Source of the DNA: Bacteroidota bacterium | GTDB lineage: Bacteria > Bacteroidota > Bacteroidia > Flavobacteriales > Flavobacteriaceae | Assembly: GCA_023446155.1 (NCBI GenBank) | Contig: JAEXIT010000017.1 | Coordinates: 248,001 to 312,000, forward strand | Length of the DNA stretch: 64,000 nucleotides | Reading direction: 5' to 3' | Shown here: positions 1 to 9,100 of the stretch, piece after piece | Numbering within the stretch: position 1 is the first letter of the stretch | How the letters are laid out: every line of letters begins with the position of its first letter | Made by a program: the position numbers and the translations under genes | The notes under the pieces: generated by a model | Database searches by the model: none | What the model saw: only the letters and a program-made list of their open reading frames with translations | Told to the model about the DNA's origin: nothing

Positions 1-1
1 G

Positions 2-226
2 ATGAACCCATTTACCGGAGATGATTATAATAAAATCAGTAAAAAAGTAAAAGCGGATTTGGCGCGTAAAATCGAAACATCGACCTTAAAATCGAATGCC
101 AAAAACCGATTGATCAGTGAATTGTCCAAAATTTTAATCCTAACCAATTCTTTGGGATGGAAATTACAATATGAAAACCAGGTGTTGGAAAACGAACAAC
201 AATTGAGCGAACAAGTGAAGTTATAA
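2..226 (+). CDS. Hypothetical protein, possibly 3' end of a longer gene
   Basis: The open frame runs to the window edge, so the methionine at base 2 may be internal and the visible 74 residues may be only the C-terminus of a larger protein. The visible part is charged and probably helical, rich in Lys, Glu, Asn and Leu, with no Cys, signal peptide or membrane segment. I do not recognise the family. It stops inside the left arm of a strong hairpin terminator shared with the convergent rhodanese gene, which supports it as a real transcribed end. Confidence 0.5.
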   Translation: MNPFTGDDYNKISKKVKADLARKIETSTLKSNAKNRLISELSKILILTNSLGWKLQYENQVLENEQQLSEQVKL

Positions 227-266
227 AGAAACAACCCTGTCAAATTTGGCAGGGTTGTTTCTTTAT
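223..266. terminator. Bidirectional rho-independent terminator
   Basis: Arms of 17 nt (223-239 and 250-266) are perfectly complementary. They start with A-rich and end with T-rich sequence, so the hairpin can end transcription from both the left-hand plus-strand gene and the convergent rhodanese gene. Confidence 0.85.
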
Positions 267-279
267 AGATAAAATGTAA

Positions 280-588
280 TTACAATTTGCTTTCCAGGCT
301 ATTCCAGCCACCGCCATTGATGACTTCGATATTATTTTGTTTTAATATCGTTGCCGCCTGTGCGCTTCGCATTCCGGAACGACAACAGGTAATCACCGGT
401 TTGTTCCATTTTTTGATGGTAGCGATTTCCGATGCGATTCGTTGTAAGGGAATATTCTGCGATTTCGAAATATGTCCGTCGGCAAATTCTTCCGGTGTGC
501 GAACGTCAAGAATAACAGCACCTTTGGCTACAAATTCCCGTATCAGCTCATTTTTATTACCCAATCCTAATAAATCTAAAAGTCCCAT
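280..588 (-). CDS. Rhodanese-like domain protein
   Basis: A single-domain rhodanese of 102 residues that probably moves sulfane sulfur between thiol acceptors in the cytoplasm. The motif LDVRTPEEFADGHI (residues 27-40) is the usual substrate-side signature, and the active-site loop CRSGMRS carries the catalytic Cys69. No signal peptide is seen, and the protein is a typical stand-alone rhodanese in length. I chose the ATG at 588; an upstream TTG at 606 overlaps a TAnnTTTG promoter element and is unlikely to be used. Specific substrate unknown. Confidence 0.9.
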   Translation of the reverse strand: MGLLDLLGLGNKNELIREFVAKGAVILDVRTPEEFADGHISKSQNIPLQRIASEIATIKKWNKPVITCCRSGMRSAQAATILKQNNIEVINGGGWNSLESKL

Positions 589-603
589 AACTTTAATTTT
601 TAT

Positions 604-611
604 CAAAGGTA
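604..611 (-). promoter_or_regulatory. Promoter -7 element (TACCTTTG) for rhodanese gene
   Basis: The minus strand reads TACCTTTG, matching the Bacteroidota TAnnTTTG element, 15 nt before the chosen ATG. No clear -33 TTG is seen at the right distance. Confidence 0.55.
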
Positions 612-651
612 CGGGACTTTCAGGTATGGTGTTGTAACAATTGTTACGGAC

Positions 652-2409
652 TTACTTCACGCTTTGGTTTTCGAAAATTAACTCGAGTCCGTTGCTGATC
701 AAATGGGCAACCTCTGGACGTGTTGTTTTGAGTTGTTCCAAATGCGCTAAAACCTTACTTTCTAAAATATGGTAGCTGTTTTTATGTGCCAATTCGGCAA
801 TTTCAACAGACAATAACCAGTCTTTTGGATGTTCGTTTTGTACGGTCTCAAAAATTACATCCGGATTTCCGGTCGTTTTTCCTTCGCGGATATCGCGTAT
901 GTTTTGGTATAGCGCTTCCAACTTCAGGCGTTCCGGCGTTTTTTGTGCTTTAATGGTTTGCGAGGACGGTACATGTGTGATCAAATCAAAACTCCGAACA
1001 TCGGCAGGGCCTGAAAAAGCGGAAGTGATTTTCTTTCCTACGGCCATATCATAAATGCCCCATTCCGGTTGGAACAATACGGTGTCGTGATGTTTTACGG
1101 TACAGTTTTTAAAACTGATGGTGATGATTTTACCTTGTAAGTTTCGGGAGCCGGTAATGATTTCTCCGGAAACGGTAATGTTGCCTTCAAATTCCAATGT
1201 AACTGTTTCGCCTTCGAAAATAGCATAGGCGCTTAAATCGCGCGGACTCATATCTTCGATAGCCAGATTGATGCCTTTTAATTTTCCAACCGGACTTCCG
1301 AAACCTTCGGCATGGTATTCGGTTCCATGACCAACCAGTTCTTTTTCGCGGTAGGATAGAGCTGTTTTTCCGGTCGTTTGAATATAAACCGGTTTGCCAC
1401 CGTGTTCAATCACATTCGTGAAAACACCAGAAACCTGAATACCGGTACTCAATTCGATAGTTCCTAAGGCATTGGATTGGATTAGTTTCTGGATTCCGGA
1501 TAAACCACCGGTACGCAATGCCATTTTATTGGCAAACTCTTCCAATACCAGGTTGAGGTGTGCGAAATCGGGTGTTACATACAATTGCGGTTGCGGTTTA
1601 GTAATGTCAAAACTCTGATTGGCTGCACTGATATCGTATGGGATTTTCGACACATTGTCGGTCATACACCAGGCACTTTCTCCAATAGAGGATAGTAGTC
1701 CGGCGCCATATATTTTGGGGTTGTCAACCGTTCCAATTAAACCGTATTCCACGGTCCACCAGTGTAAATTTCGAATTTGTGCCATTTCGGACAATTCGCC
1801 CATATTGTTTTGCAATTCGTCCACGCGTTTTTCAGCAGCTTCGATTTCGTCTTGTGGCGTACCTTCAGCTTCTTTCAGAATGGAAAGCAAACGGATCGCT
1901 TCATACATTTCGTAATCCCGTGCCGATGAAATGGCTTTACATCCGATTTCACCAAAACGGCGCAGGTATTCGGCATATTCCGGATTGGCAATAATAGGCG
2001 CGTGACCGGCTCCTTCGTGGATAATATCCGGAGCAGGGGTGTATTCGATATGTTCCAGCTGACGAATGTCGGACGCAATAACCAACACGTTATACGCCTG
2101 AAATTCCATAAAAGCATTGGGCGGGATAAAACCGTCTACGGCAACAGCGGCCCAGCCGATTTCTTTTAGAATACGGTTCATGCCGTACATATTCGGGATA
2201 CTTTCGATAGAAATTCCCGTCTGACGAAGACCATCCAGATACGAGCTGTGGGCTACTTTTCCGAGGTAATCCACATTTTTACGCATCACATAGCGCCAAA
2301 CGGCCTGATTAATCGGAGTATACTCGTCATAATCCTGCGGTTTGATAAATTGCTTCAGATGCTTGGGTAAGCGCTCGATTAAGGGATTGGTTTCAAACGA
2401 TGGATTCAT
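652..2409 (-). CDS. phhA: Phenylalanine 4-monooxygenase (aromatic amino acid hydroxylase), long form
   Basis: Predicted non-haem iron, pterin-dependent hydroxylase converting phenylalanine to tyrosine. The iron ligands are visible as HEGAGH (His131, His136) and Glu221 in WWTVEYGL. The protein is 585 residues, about twice the roughly 260-300 residues of the proteobacterial enzyme. The catalytic domain lies in about the first 330 residues, with a Glu-rich helical stretch at about 180-210. The rest is a C-terminal extension of unknown role, a form I associate with Bacteroidota. There is no N-terminal ACT domain. The upstream sequence carries a weak TTG-N20-TAATTTTA promoter-like match. Phenylalanine rather than tryptophan or tyrosine as substrate is inference. 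Confidence 0.9.
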   Translation of the reverse strand: MNPSFETNPLIERLPKHLKQFIKPQDYDEYTPINQAVWRYVMRKNVDYLGKVAHSSYLDGLRQTGISIESIPNMYGMNRILKEIGWAAVAVDGFIPPNAFMEFQAYNVLVIASDIRQLEHIEYTPAPDIIHEGAGHAPIIANPEYAEYLRRFGEIGCKAISSARDYEMYEAIRLLSILKEAEGTPQDEIEAAEKRVDELQNNMGELSEMAQIRNLHWWTVEYGLIGTVDNPKIYGAGLLSSIGESAWCMTDNVSKIPYDISAANQSFDITKPQPQLYVTPDFAHLNLVLEEFANKMALRTGGLSGIQKLIQSNALGTIELSTGIQVSGVFTNVIEHGGKPVYIQTTGKTALSYREKELVGHGTEYHAEGFGSPVGKLKGINLAIEDMSPRDLSAYAIFEGETVTLEFEGNITVSGEIITGSRNLQGKIITISFKNCTVKHHDTVLFQPEWGIYDMAVGKKITSAFSGPADVRSFDLITHVPSSQTIKAQKTPERLKLEALYQNIRDIREGKTTGNPDVIFETVQNEHPKDWLLSVEIAELAHKNSYHILESKVLAHLEQLKTTRPEVAHLISNGLELIFENQSVK

Positions 2410-2485
2410 GATTACAAATTGTTGCTGTTTGGTGTAAAATTACGAAATCTTTAGGGAGTTAGCAATTGGAATTTCAATCCCGGAA

Positions 2486-2860
2486 TTATATCTCGTTATT
2501 TTTAATATATTCTATTTTATAGTGAAACATGGCTGCCATTTTTGCAGCCCTTTCTTTGGCTTCTTCGGCGATGGGTCCGGCAAACAGGGAATCGACCGTA
2601 GAGGTAAAAAGGGTAAGCCAACGATTAAAATGCGTGGCATCTACCGGTAAAAAGGCATGTGGTGGGAAAGGCCGGCCGGAATAAGTGTGATTATCCAGTA
2701 AGATGCTTTCCCAGAACCGATACATTTTGGCCAGATGTTCCGGCCAGCGGTCTTGTATTTTGCTATTGAAAATCGGTCCGATATAATCGTCCTGTTGTAC
2801 TTTTCCGTAGAAAGTATCCACCAGTGCTTGTACGTCTTCGAAAGTGCTGATATCGTTCAT
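2486..2860 (-). CDS. Group III truncated haemoglobin
   Basis: A 124-residue 2-on-2 globin. The proximal haem ligand is His77 in DATHFNRWL, and the pattern FYGKVQQDDYIGPIF near the N-terminus plus the FPPHAFLPV loop before the F helix are typical of group III. Members of this group have been proposed to handle oxygen, nitric oxide or redox chemistry, but the physiological role is not settled. The protein is cytoplasmic, with no signal peptide. It lies downstream of the DUF4136 gene, separated from it by a hairpin terminator, so it probably has its own promoter. Confidence 0.92.
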   Translation of the reverse strand: MNDISTFEDVQALVDTFYGKVQQDDYIGPIFNSKIQDRWPEHLAKMYRFWESILLDNHTYSGRPFPPHAFLPVDATHFNRWLTLFTSTVDSLFAGPIAEEAKERAAKMAAMFHYKIEYIKNNEI

Positions 2861-2870
2861 AATAGTGATA

Positions 2871-2899
2871 AAAAAGCCTACACAAAGGGTAGGCTTTTT
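2871..2899 (-). terminator. Rho-independent terminator after the DUF4136 gene
   Basis: Arms GCCTAC (2876-2881) and GTAGGC (2889-2894) are flanked by five As and five Ts. It is placed just beyond the stop of the 2919-3455 gene. Confidence 0.8.
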
Positions 2900-2918
2900 C
2901 GTTTTATAGTCAATTACA

Positions 2919-3455
2919 TTATTTTTTTTGCGGAGGGAACTGCATCAGAATTTTAGAAACAAATTCGTTAATGCGTTCTTCTTTTCTTTCACGATCTCGT
3001 GTTAAGACACCGGTTCCGATACCTTGCCAGATCAATTCTTTTTTACGGGCATCGATAAGGTCAATATAAAGCGTTCCTTCGGTAGTGGTACTAACGGTAC
3101 TGTAGGACGGACCCCATCCCCATCCATAGCCCCATCCACCATAACCCCAACCATAGCCGGCATTAAACTGGCTTACGTTGACCTGTTCGCTGGATTTGGT
3201 GAAAATATTAACCAACATATCCGGAGTATCGCTTTTTGTAAAGCCTTTGGCGGTCATTTGATCGTCGATGGCGCGAAGGATACGTCGTTTGTCTAAATCG
3301 GAGATCTCAACTTTATCAATTCCGTCTTTATGAAAGGCATAGGTTTTATACTGACTAAAGTCGGTTCTATTATCAAAATCGGATGCTACTCTAACGGAGC
3401 TGCAGGAGCTGATAACCAAGAGCAGTAGTATCGGGAGGTGTTTTATTGCTTTCAT
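2919..3455 (-). CDS. DUF4136 family lipoprotein
   Basis: Predicted outer-membrane or periplasmic lipoprotein. The signal peptide ends in a lipobox with Cys18 (VISSCSS). The mature part follows the DUF4136 pattern: a start like DFDNRTDFSQYKTYAF, a middle DMLVNIF, and a C-terminal KELIWQGIGTG. A segment at about residues 98-116 is a run of Gly, Tyr and Trp (GYGWGYGGWGYGWGWG), longer and more aromatic than I expect for the family. Function is unknown for the family. It ends with its own terminator and starts 25 nt downstream of urocanate hydratase. Confidence 0.85.
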   Translation of the reverse strand: MKAIKHLPILLLLVISSCSSVRVASDFDNRTDFSQYKTYAFHKDGIDKVEISDLDKRRILRAIDDQMTAKGFTKSDTPDMLVNIFTKSSEQVNVSQFNAGYGWGYGGWGYGWGWGPSYSTVSTTTEGTLYIDLIDARKKELIWQGIGTGVLTRDRERKEERINEFVSKILMQFPPQKK

Positions 3456-3480
3456 AATGTAATTAGGTTTTTATGATTAA

Positions 3481-5466
3481 CTAAAATAATGATTCATCGA
3501 CAAGATTCGGGATGGTCACTTTTAGTAGCGGTTGCGATTCCATAGCTCTTTTAATGGCAAAAACTGCGCCTTCGTTCCGCGCCCAGCTTCTTCTGGCAAT
3601 CCCGTTGTTTACATCCCAGAAAAGCATTGATTCTAAACGTTTTGATGCTTCTTTACTACCGTCAAGAACCATGCCAAATCCACCGTTAATTACTTCGCCC
3701 CATCCAACGCCACCACCGTTGTGAATGGAAACCCATGTTGCTCCTCGGAAACTGTCTCCGATCACGTTATGAATCGCCATATCGGCTGTGAAACGGGAAC
3801 CGTCATAGATGTTGGAAGTCTCACGATAAGGGGAATCAGTACCGGATACATCGTGGTGATCACGTCCTAAAACCACATATCCGATTTCGCCACGGGCAAT
3901 CGCCTGATTAAAGGCTTCGGCAATTTTGGTACGTCCTTCGGCATCGGCATACAAAATACGCGCCTGAGAACCCACAACCAGTTTGTTTTCCTGCGCCCCT
4001 TTGATCCAACGGATATTGTCGGCCATTTGTTGCTGAATTTCGATTGGAGCGGTTTGCATCATTTCTTCTAAAACCTGACAAGCGATAGCATCGGTTTTCG
4101 CTAAATCGTCCGGATTTCCGGAAGTACAAACCCAACGGAACGGTCCGAAGCCATAGTCAAAGCACATTGGTCCCATGATATCCTGAACATAGCTTGGGTA
4201 TCTGAAATCGATGCCGTTTGGTGCCATAACATCGGCACCAGCTCTGGAACTTTCCAAAAGGAAGGCATTTCCATAGTCAAAGAAATACGTGCCTTTGGCG
4301 GTGTGTTTGTTTATGGCAGCCGCATGTCGGCGTAACGTTTCCTGTACTTTTTCTTTGAAAAGCGTCGGATTGTTGGCCATCATATCGTTGGCCTCTTCGA
4401 AAGAAATTCCGGCAGGGTAGTAACCACCCGCCCACGGATTGTGAAGCGAGGTCTGATCGGAACCTAAATCGATATAAATATTTTCGTCGTAAAAACGCTC
4501 CCAAACGTCTACCACGTTTCCTAGGTAGGCGATAGAAACAACTTCTTTGTTTTGTTGTGCTTTTCGAACACGGGCTATCAGTTCGTCACTGTTTTCAATC
4601 ACTTCATTAATCCATCCCTGAGAATGACGGATATGGGTGATTTTTGGGTTTACTTCGGCACAAATGGTGATACATCCGGCGATATTACCGGCTTTGGGCT
4701 GCGCACCACTCATTCCGCCCAATCCAGACGTTACGAAAATCTTACCGGCTAAATCTTCTCCGTTTTTAGCGATTTTTCGCCCGGCATTTAATACGGTGAT
4801 CGTTGTTCCGTGTACAATTCCTTGCGGACCGATATACATATAACTACCGGCTGTCATTTGTCCGTATTGTGTAACACCTAGCGCATTAAAACGTTCCCAA
4901 TCGTCCGGTTTGGAATAATTCGGAATCATCATACCGTTGGTTACAACCACTCTTGGCGCTTCCGGGTGAGAAGGGAACAATCCCATCGGGTGACCGGAAT
5001 ACATCACCAGTGTTTGTTCGTTGGTCATTTCGGCCAGGTATTTCATGGTCAGGCGGTATTGTGCCCAGTTACTAAAAACGGCGCCATTACCACCATAGGT
5101 GATCAATTCGTGCGGATGTTGTGCCACGGCATAATCCAGATTATTCTGGATCATTAACATAATGGCTTTTGCCTGATCGGATTTACCCGGATATTCGGCT
5201 AACGGTCGGGCATACATTTTGTAATCCGGACGCAGGCGGTACATATAAATACGACCATAGGTTTCCAACTCTTCCGAAAATTCTTTGATCAATTCGGCGT
5301 GGTCTTTTGGTTCGAAATAACGCAGCGCATTTTTTAATGCCAGTTTTTTCTCGTCGTCCGTTAATATTTCTTTACGCTTTGGTGCGTGGTTTATAGTGCT
5401 TTCGTACGGTTTTGGTTGTGGTAATACAGAAGGGATTCCTTCTAAAATCTGTTCTTGAAACGTCAT
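3481..5466 (-). CDS. hutU: Urocanate hydratase
   Basis: Second enzyme of histidine degradation; it hydrates urocanate to imidazolonepropionate using tightly bound NAD as an electrophile. The NAD-binding glycine-rich segment TSGLGGMSGAQPKAG lies at residues 246-260, and the catalytic Cys447 is in GPFRWVCTSG. The length of 661 exceeds the roughly 555 of the well-studied Pseudomonas enzyme, as usual for the Bacteroidota form. No hutH, hutI or hutG is adjacent, so the pathway is dispersed or lies beyond this window. Start chosen at the first ATG, followed directly by a plausible helical N-terminus. Confidence 0.95.
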   Translation of the reverse strand: MTFQEQILEGIPSVLPQPKPYESTINHAPKRKEILTDDEKKLALKNALRYFEPKDHAELIKEFSEELETYGRIYMYRLRPDYKMYARPLAEYPGKSDQAKAIMLMIQNNLDYAVAQHPHELITYGGNGAVFSNWAQYRLTMKYLAEMTNEQTLVMYSGHPMGLFPSHPEAPRVVVTNGMMIPNYSKPDDWERFNALGVTQYGQMTAGSYMYIGPQGIVHGTTITVLNAGRKIAKNGEDLAGKIFVTSGLGGMSGAQPKAGNIAGCITICAEVNPKITHIRHSQGWINEVIENSDELIARVRKAQQNKEVVSIAYLGNVVDVWERFYDENIYIDLGSDQTSLHNPWAGGYYPAGISFEEANDMMANNPTLFKEKVQETLRRHAAAINKHTAKGTYFFDYGNAFLLESSRAGADVMAPNGIDFRYPSYVQDIMGPMCFDYGFGPFRWVCTSGNPDDLAKTDAIACQVLEEMMQTAPIEIQQQMADNIRWIKGAQENKLVVGSQARILYADAEGRTKIAEAFNQAIARGEIGYVVLGRDHHDVSGTDSPYRETSNIYDGSRFTADMAIHNVIGDSFRGATWVSIHNGGGVGWGEVINGGFGMVLDGSKEASKRLESMLFWDVNNGIARRSWARNEGAVFAIKRAMESQPLLKVTIPNLVDESLF

Positions 5467-5601
5467 GATTGTTATGTAAATTTCTTGGATTATAAAATGA
5501 TAAAATACGCAGGGAATTTCCGGCTAGGGATAGCGGATATCCGACCTGTGGTAGGATTTGTAAATTTTGATCTTATAACGGACTAAAATAGCATCCATTT
5601 T

Positions 5602-5778
5602 TTATTTTTTTATCGTTCCGGTGTTTTTGTTGAATCCATACGGACAATGGCGGCATCCGTTTTTACAGCAATAGCCTCGCTTTAAATGAAAGGCTTCGGT
5701 AAAAACTTTATAGCCTTCCGGAGACAAATAATAGTCTTCTCCGGGGATTAATTTATTTTTAGTATTTTGGTTGTCCAT
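5602..5778 (-). CDS. DUF5522 family small Cys-rich protein
   Basis: I read a 58-residue frame on the minus strand. It contains YYLSPEGYKVFTEAFHLKRG followed by YCCKNGCRHCPYG. The four cysteines, Cys37, Cys38, Cys42 and Cys45, form a compact CC-x3-C-x2-C site that looks metal-binding. The arrangement matches the small DUF5522 family of Bacteroidota; its function is unknown. It lies between hutU and a divergent membrane-protein gene whose ATG is only 28 nt away, so the two share a very short divergent promoter region. Confidence 0.8.
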   Translation of the reverse strand: MDNQNTKNKLIPGEDYYLSPEGYKVFTEAFHLKRGYCCKNGCRHCPYGFNKNTGTIKK

Positions 5779-5806
5779 ACGGACAAATTTAGGAACTTTA
5801 CCGTTA

Positions 5807-6142
5807 ATGATTGTACTTGTATTAAAATATTTAACGCCAAGAGGGTTTCGGGGGATTACTATTTTTCCTTTTGTTTTTGTGGCGAGGAAGGAGGATCGAA
5901 AAGACGGTGTATTTCTCGATCATGAAAAAATCCATATCCGGCAACAATTGGAACTCTTGGTACTTCCTTTTTTTATCTGGTATGGAATTGAGTTCCTGAT
6001 TCGATGGTGGCAGTATCGGAACTGGCATACGGCCTACCGGAATATCAGTTTTGAACGGGAAGCGTATGCGAACGAAAGAAACCCGGATTATGTATCGAAA
6101 CGACCATTTTTGGGATTTGTAGACTATCTAAAAAACAAATAA
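5807..6142 (+). CDS. Small membrane protein with HExxH motif
   Basis: A 111-residue protein starting at ATG 5807; an upstream in-frame TTG at 5771 falls inside the divergent DUF5522 gene and is rejected. The motif HEKIHIRQQLELL (HExxH) directly precedes a hydrophobic segment, LLVLPFFIWYGIEFLIRWW. The N-terminus also looks hydrophobic (MIVLVLKYL and GITIFPFVFV). The sequence recalls the zinc-site helix of M56/BlaR1-type membrane peptidases, but the protein is far shorter, and I cannot identify a third zinc ligand with confidence (EREAY downstream is a candidate). Catalytic activity is not shown; a conserved Bacteroidota membrane protein of unknown function is the safer name. Confidence 0.7.
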   Translation: MIVLVLKYLTPRGFRGITIFPFVFVARKEDRKDGVFLDHEKIHIRQQLELLVLPFFIWYGIEFLIRWWQYRNWHTAYRNISFEREAYANERNPDYVSKRPFLGFVDYLKNK

Positions 6143-6174
6143 CCCCGTTGAGTGATCAACGGGGTTATTTGTTT
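6133..6174. terminator. Bidirectional rho-independent terminator
   Basis: A long hairpin: arm 6133-6152 pairs with 6156-6174 around the core ACCCCGTTGA/TCAACGGGGT, with A-rich and T-rich ends. It serves both the HExxH membrane protein and the convergent T9SS protein. Confidence 0.85.
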
Positions 6175-6188
6175 GTATTCGGGAGTTA

Positions 6189-9100
6189 TTAGAAAATCGT
6201 TTTACGATCTACAGTGGCTCCGTTTTCAAGTGTTATTTTTAAAAGAACAACACTAGATGATTTTTTTACATTTTTCAAGGCGATTTCGTTTTCACCTACA
6301 TTTTTATACTCGTCAATTATGCGTCCTAAAACATCGAATGCGGTGATGTTTTTAATTCTTTCGTTAGACGAGTTTACAGCCAATTCGGTTCCGCGTAATA
6401 CTTTGATTCCATTTTCAAGGCTAAAGTCTCCGCTTCCTAAAGTACCGTTGTTGAAACGCAATACAAAACGCTCGTTAAAAGTACCGGCAGCCGATGTGAA
6501 CGAATAAGGCGCTGTTCTTAAATCGTGGATGGTGTTGGTCGTTTTATCTTCCAGATAGATCGCATGTGTATCGAAAATACCATCTAAGTGATCAATTCCG
6601 ATTTGGTAGGTGTTCTGAGCGCTTGCACTGAACCCTAATGGGATCTGATCCTCCTGGTTGAATGGTAACGGACGTGCCTGAATGGTCAGGTTCATATCCG
6701 GAATAGTCGAGTAGAAGTTTACACCGTTTCCACCGAAAGACTGTCCGTCAAGACCTCTGTCGAAAGCCATCGTTGCGTCTTCGTCATATCCTACTAAGAT
6801 TTGACTAAAAGCTCCGTTTTCATTTGCTAAATTCAACCAGATACGGTGTTTTTCCGATTCAGCACCGGCAACCGATTGTGTTTCCGGGTTGATTTGTGTA
6901 GCACCGTTTTTCATGAAATTATCATTTTTACCGGTAACACGCATACTGTTTGTAAACTTCGCATTTCCGTTGGCTAAACCTTTTACGAAGAAAGCCTGAC
7001 CAGATGCGATATACTGTGTTGGTCTGCTTCCACCAGTTGCTGCTGTTGCAGTTGCTCCGAATTTATTTATCGTAGCATAATCGGCAGATGTATAGTTATA
7101 GGCATACGTACCATAGAATGGGCTAGGATTTGTATTACCGATAGGTGTATTGTGTGTCCATACATATACGGTACCGTCTACTAGTGTTTTGTTGGTGTTG
7201 TCTGTAAGGAAAGATACTACATCGATAGCAGAAGCATATGGGTTTCCGATTAAGTTCCACTGATCATCGTCTACAGTCACACCACCGCCAACGTTGGCAT
7301 CGGTTCCGATAGCAATTGGGATTGTGATGTCACCATTGTTTGGCGTTCCTACGAAAGTAGCCGTGTATGGTGTTTTGTTACTTGGGTTCAGATCGAATGT
7401 TTGTGGCGCTCTTACGATGTATCCCATTTTAGGATCCATAGCCGTTGAATTGTTTACACTAATCCAGTTTCCATAACCACCATTGATTGTTGGTTGCCAT
7501 TTCATGTATTTGTCACCCAAAGTGTTTGGTGATAACATTGCTAAGGTGTATCCGGAAGCCAATGTCACCGGTGAATTCCAGTAGGTGAAATCGTAACGGT
7601 ACATCGGTTTTGTTGTACGTTTGATGTTTACATTTCCAGAATTGGCTACATTGTCTACCTGTACGATACTAGCGTTGTTGTCGACATTGAAAGTACCGTT
7701 ATTTTTTACGTCAATTTTATTAACTACTTTGATTCCGTTAGTTGCAGGGATATCCAAACGACCGTTGGTACGAACTGTTAAGGTTTTGGCCTGCGCTTCG
7801 TAATTAGTACCGTTGATGGTTGAAGAATTGGCTGTTGGTTTGATGATCACACAGTTATCACTTGTAGGAACTCCTACCGGTAGCCAGTTGTTCGGATCAT
7901 TCCAGTTGCCATTATTCCCTTGCCATACTTTCGATTTATTGGTAACACTCACCGGTTTAGAAGCAGTACAACCATTAGTTAACTGAACATTAGCGGTAAA
8001 AGACCAGCTGTTTACTTCTAATTGAGCCGTAGAGGGTTTGATATATACGGTGTTTACAGCCTGATTGGTATATGGCGTTGTTCCGTTAGCATCGATATAC
8101 GCATCGATAGTTGCGCCCGACCATGTAAAGTTAGACGTTAACGGACGGTGTCCTGATAAAACTACGTCGTCGATAGCCCATCCATCGCAATATCCTGCCT
8201 GGTAACGGAATCTGATTTTTAGATTGCTTACTCCGATATAGTCGTTTAAGTAAATAATAGTATTTACAAATCGGCTTGGAGCACCCTGACTATTTGTATA
8301 GCTTATCACTCGGTTCCATGTGGATCCATTGTCTTTCGAAACTTCAACACTTGCAGTTTCTCCGTTTCCATAGTACGAATAATACTGACGGAATGTTAGG
8401 GTTAAATCCAGATACGTTGAGGTGTTGTAAGCATTTGTAGTCGTTAGCATAAAATCTTTTGCACCTGTATTTACGTCGGCTGTTGTGAATGCAAATTTAT
8501 TACCTGTAGTCCCAGTGCTTGAATTGATCGCTGGTTTCCAGTTGGCTGTTGTAGTGGTATAAATACTTGTTTTTTGCTGCCATTCGGTAGCAGTAGTGGT
8601 TCCAGTACCAGATTTTGTAAAAAGTCCCAATCCGCTACCTTCGAAATTTTCGTTAAAAAGCTCGACCAATTCGGTACTACCAGCTGCAGAAATCTGTACA
8701 AAGTTATCATCTCCACAAATTTCCGGAGAAGAAGGTGTGATGGTAACGTTTGGTATCGGTTTGATTTTAGCGGTGATAGCTCTTCGAACCAATGATTCAC
8801 AAGAACCGTTATAAGCCGTAACATAAAAAGTTGTCGACATTGATAGCGAAGGTGTTGTATAACTGGCTGATGTAGCACCTGCAATTGGAGAACCTCCTAT
8901 TTCGCTGTTATACCAACGATAAGAAGTAACTCCTGCTGATCCTGTTACGGTTAAGGTTACTGGGCCTTCACCACACGATTCCACATTTGGTGCTGTAAGA
9001 ATTTTTGCAGGACAATCGGCGATAACGGTAAGGATATAATCTTCGGTTTCTCCATTTGAATAATTACCACAAGGAGAAAGAACAGTACCATTATTACCAT

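Noticed and set aside
287..637. 116-residue plus-strand frame over the rhodanese gene
   Set aside because: Antisense to a clear rhodanese with an active-site Cys.
5534..5543. CGGATATCCG palindrome upstream of hutU
   Set aside because: A 10-nt palindrome alone, not repeated near other genes; too little to call an operator.
8471..8884. 137-residue same-strand alternate frame inside T9SS paralogue 1
   Set aside because: Overlaps the conserved MAM-like domain read in the main frame, which paralogue 3 keeps.
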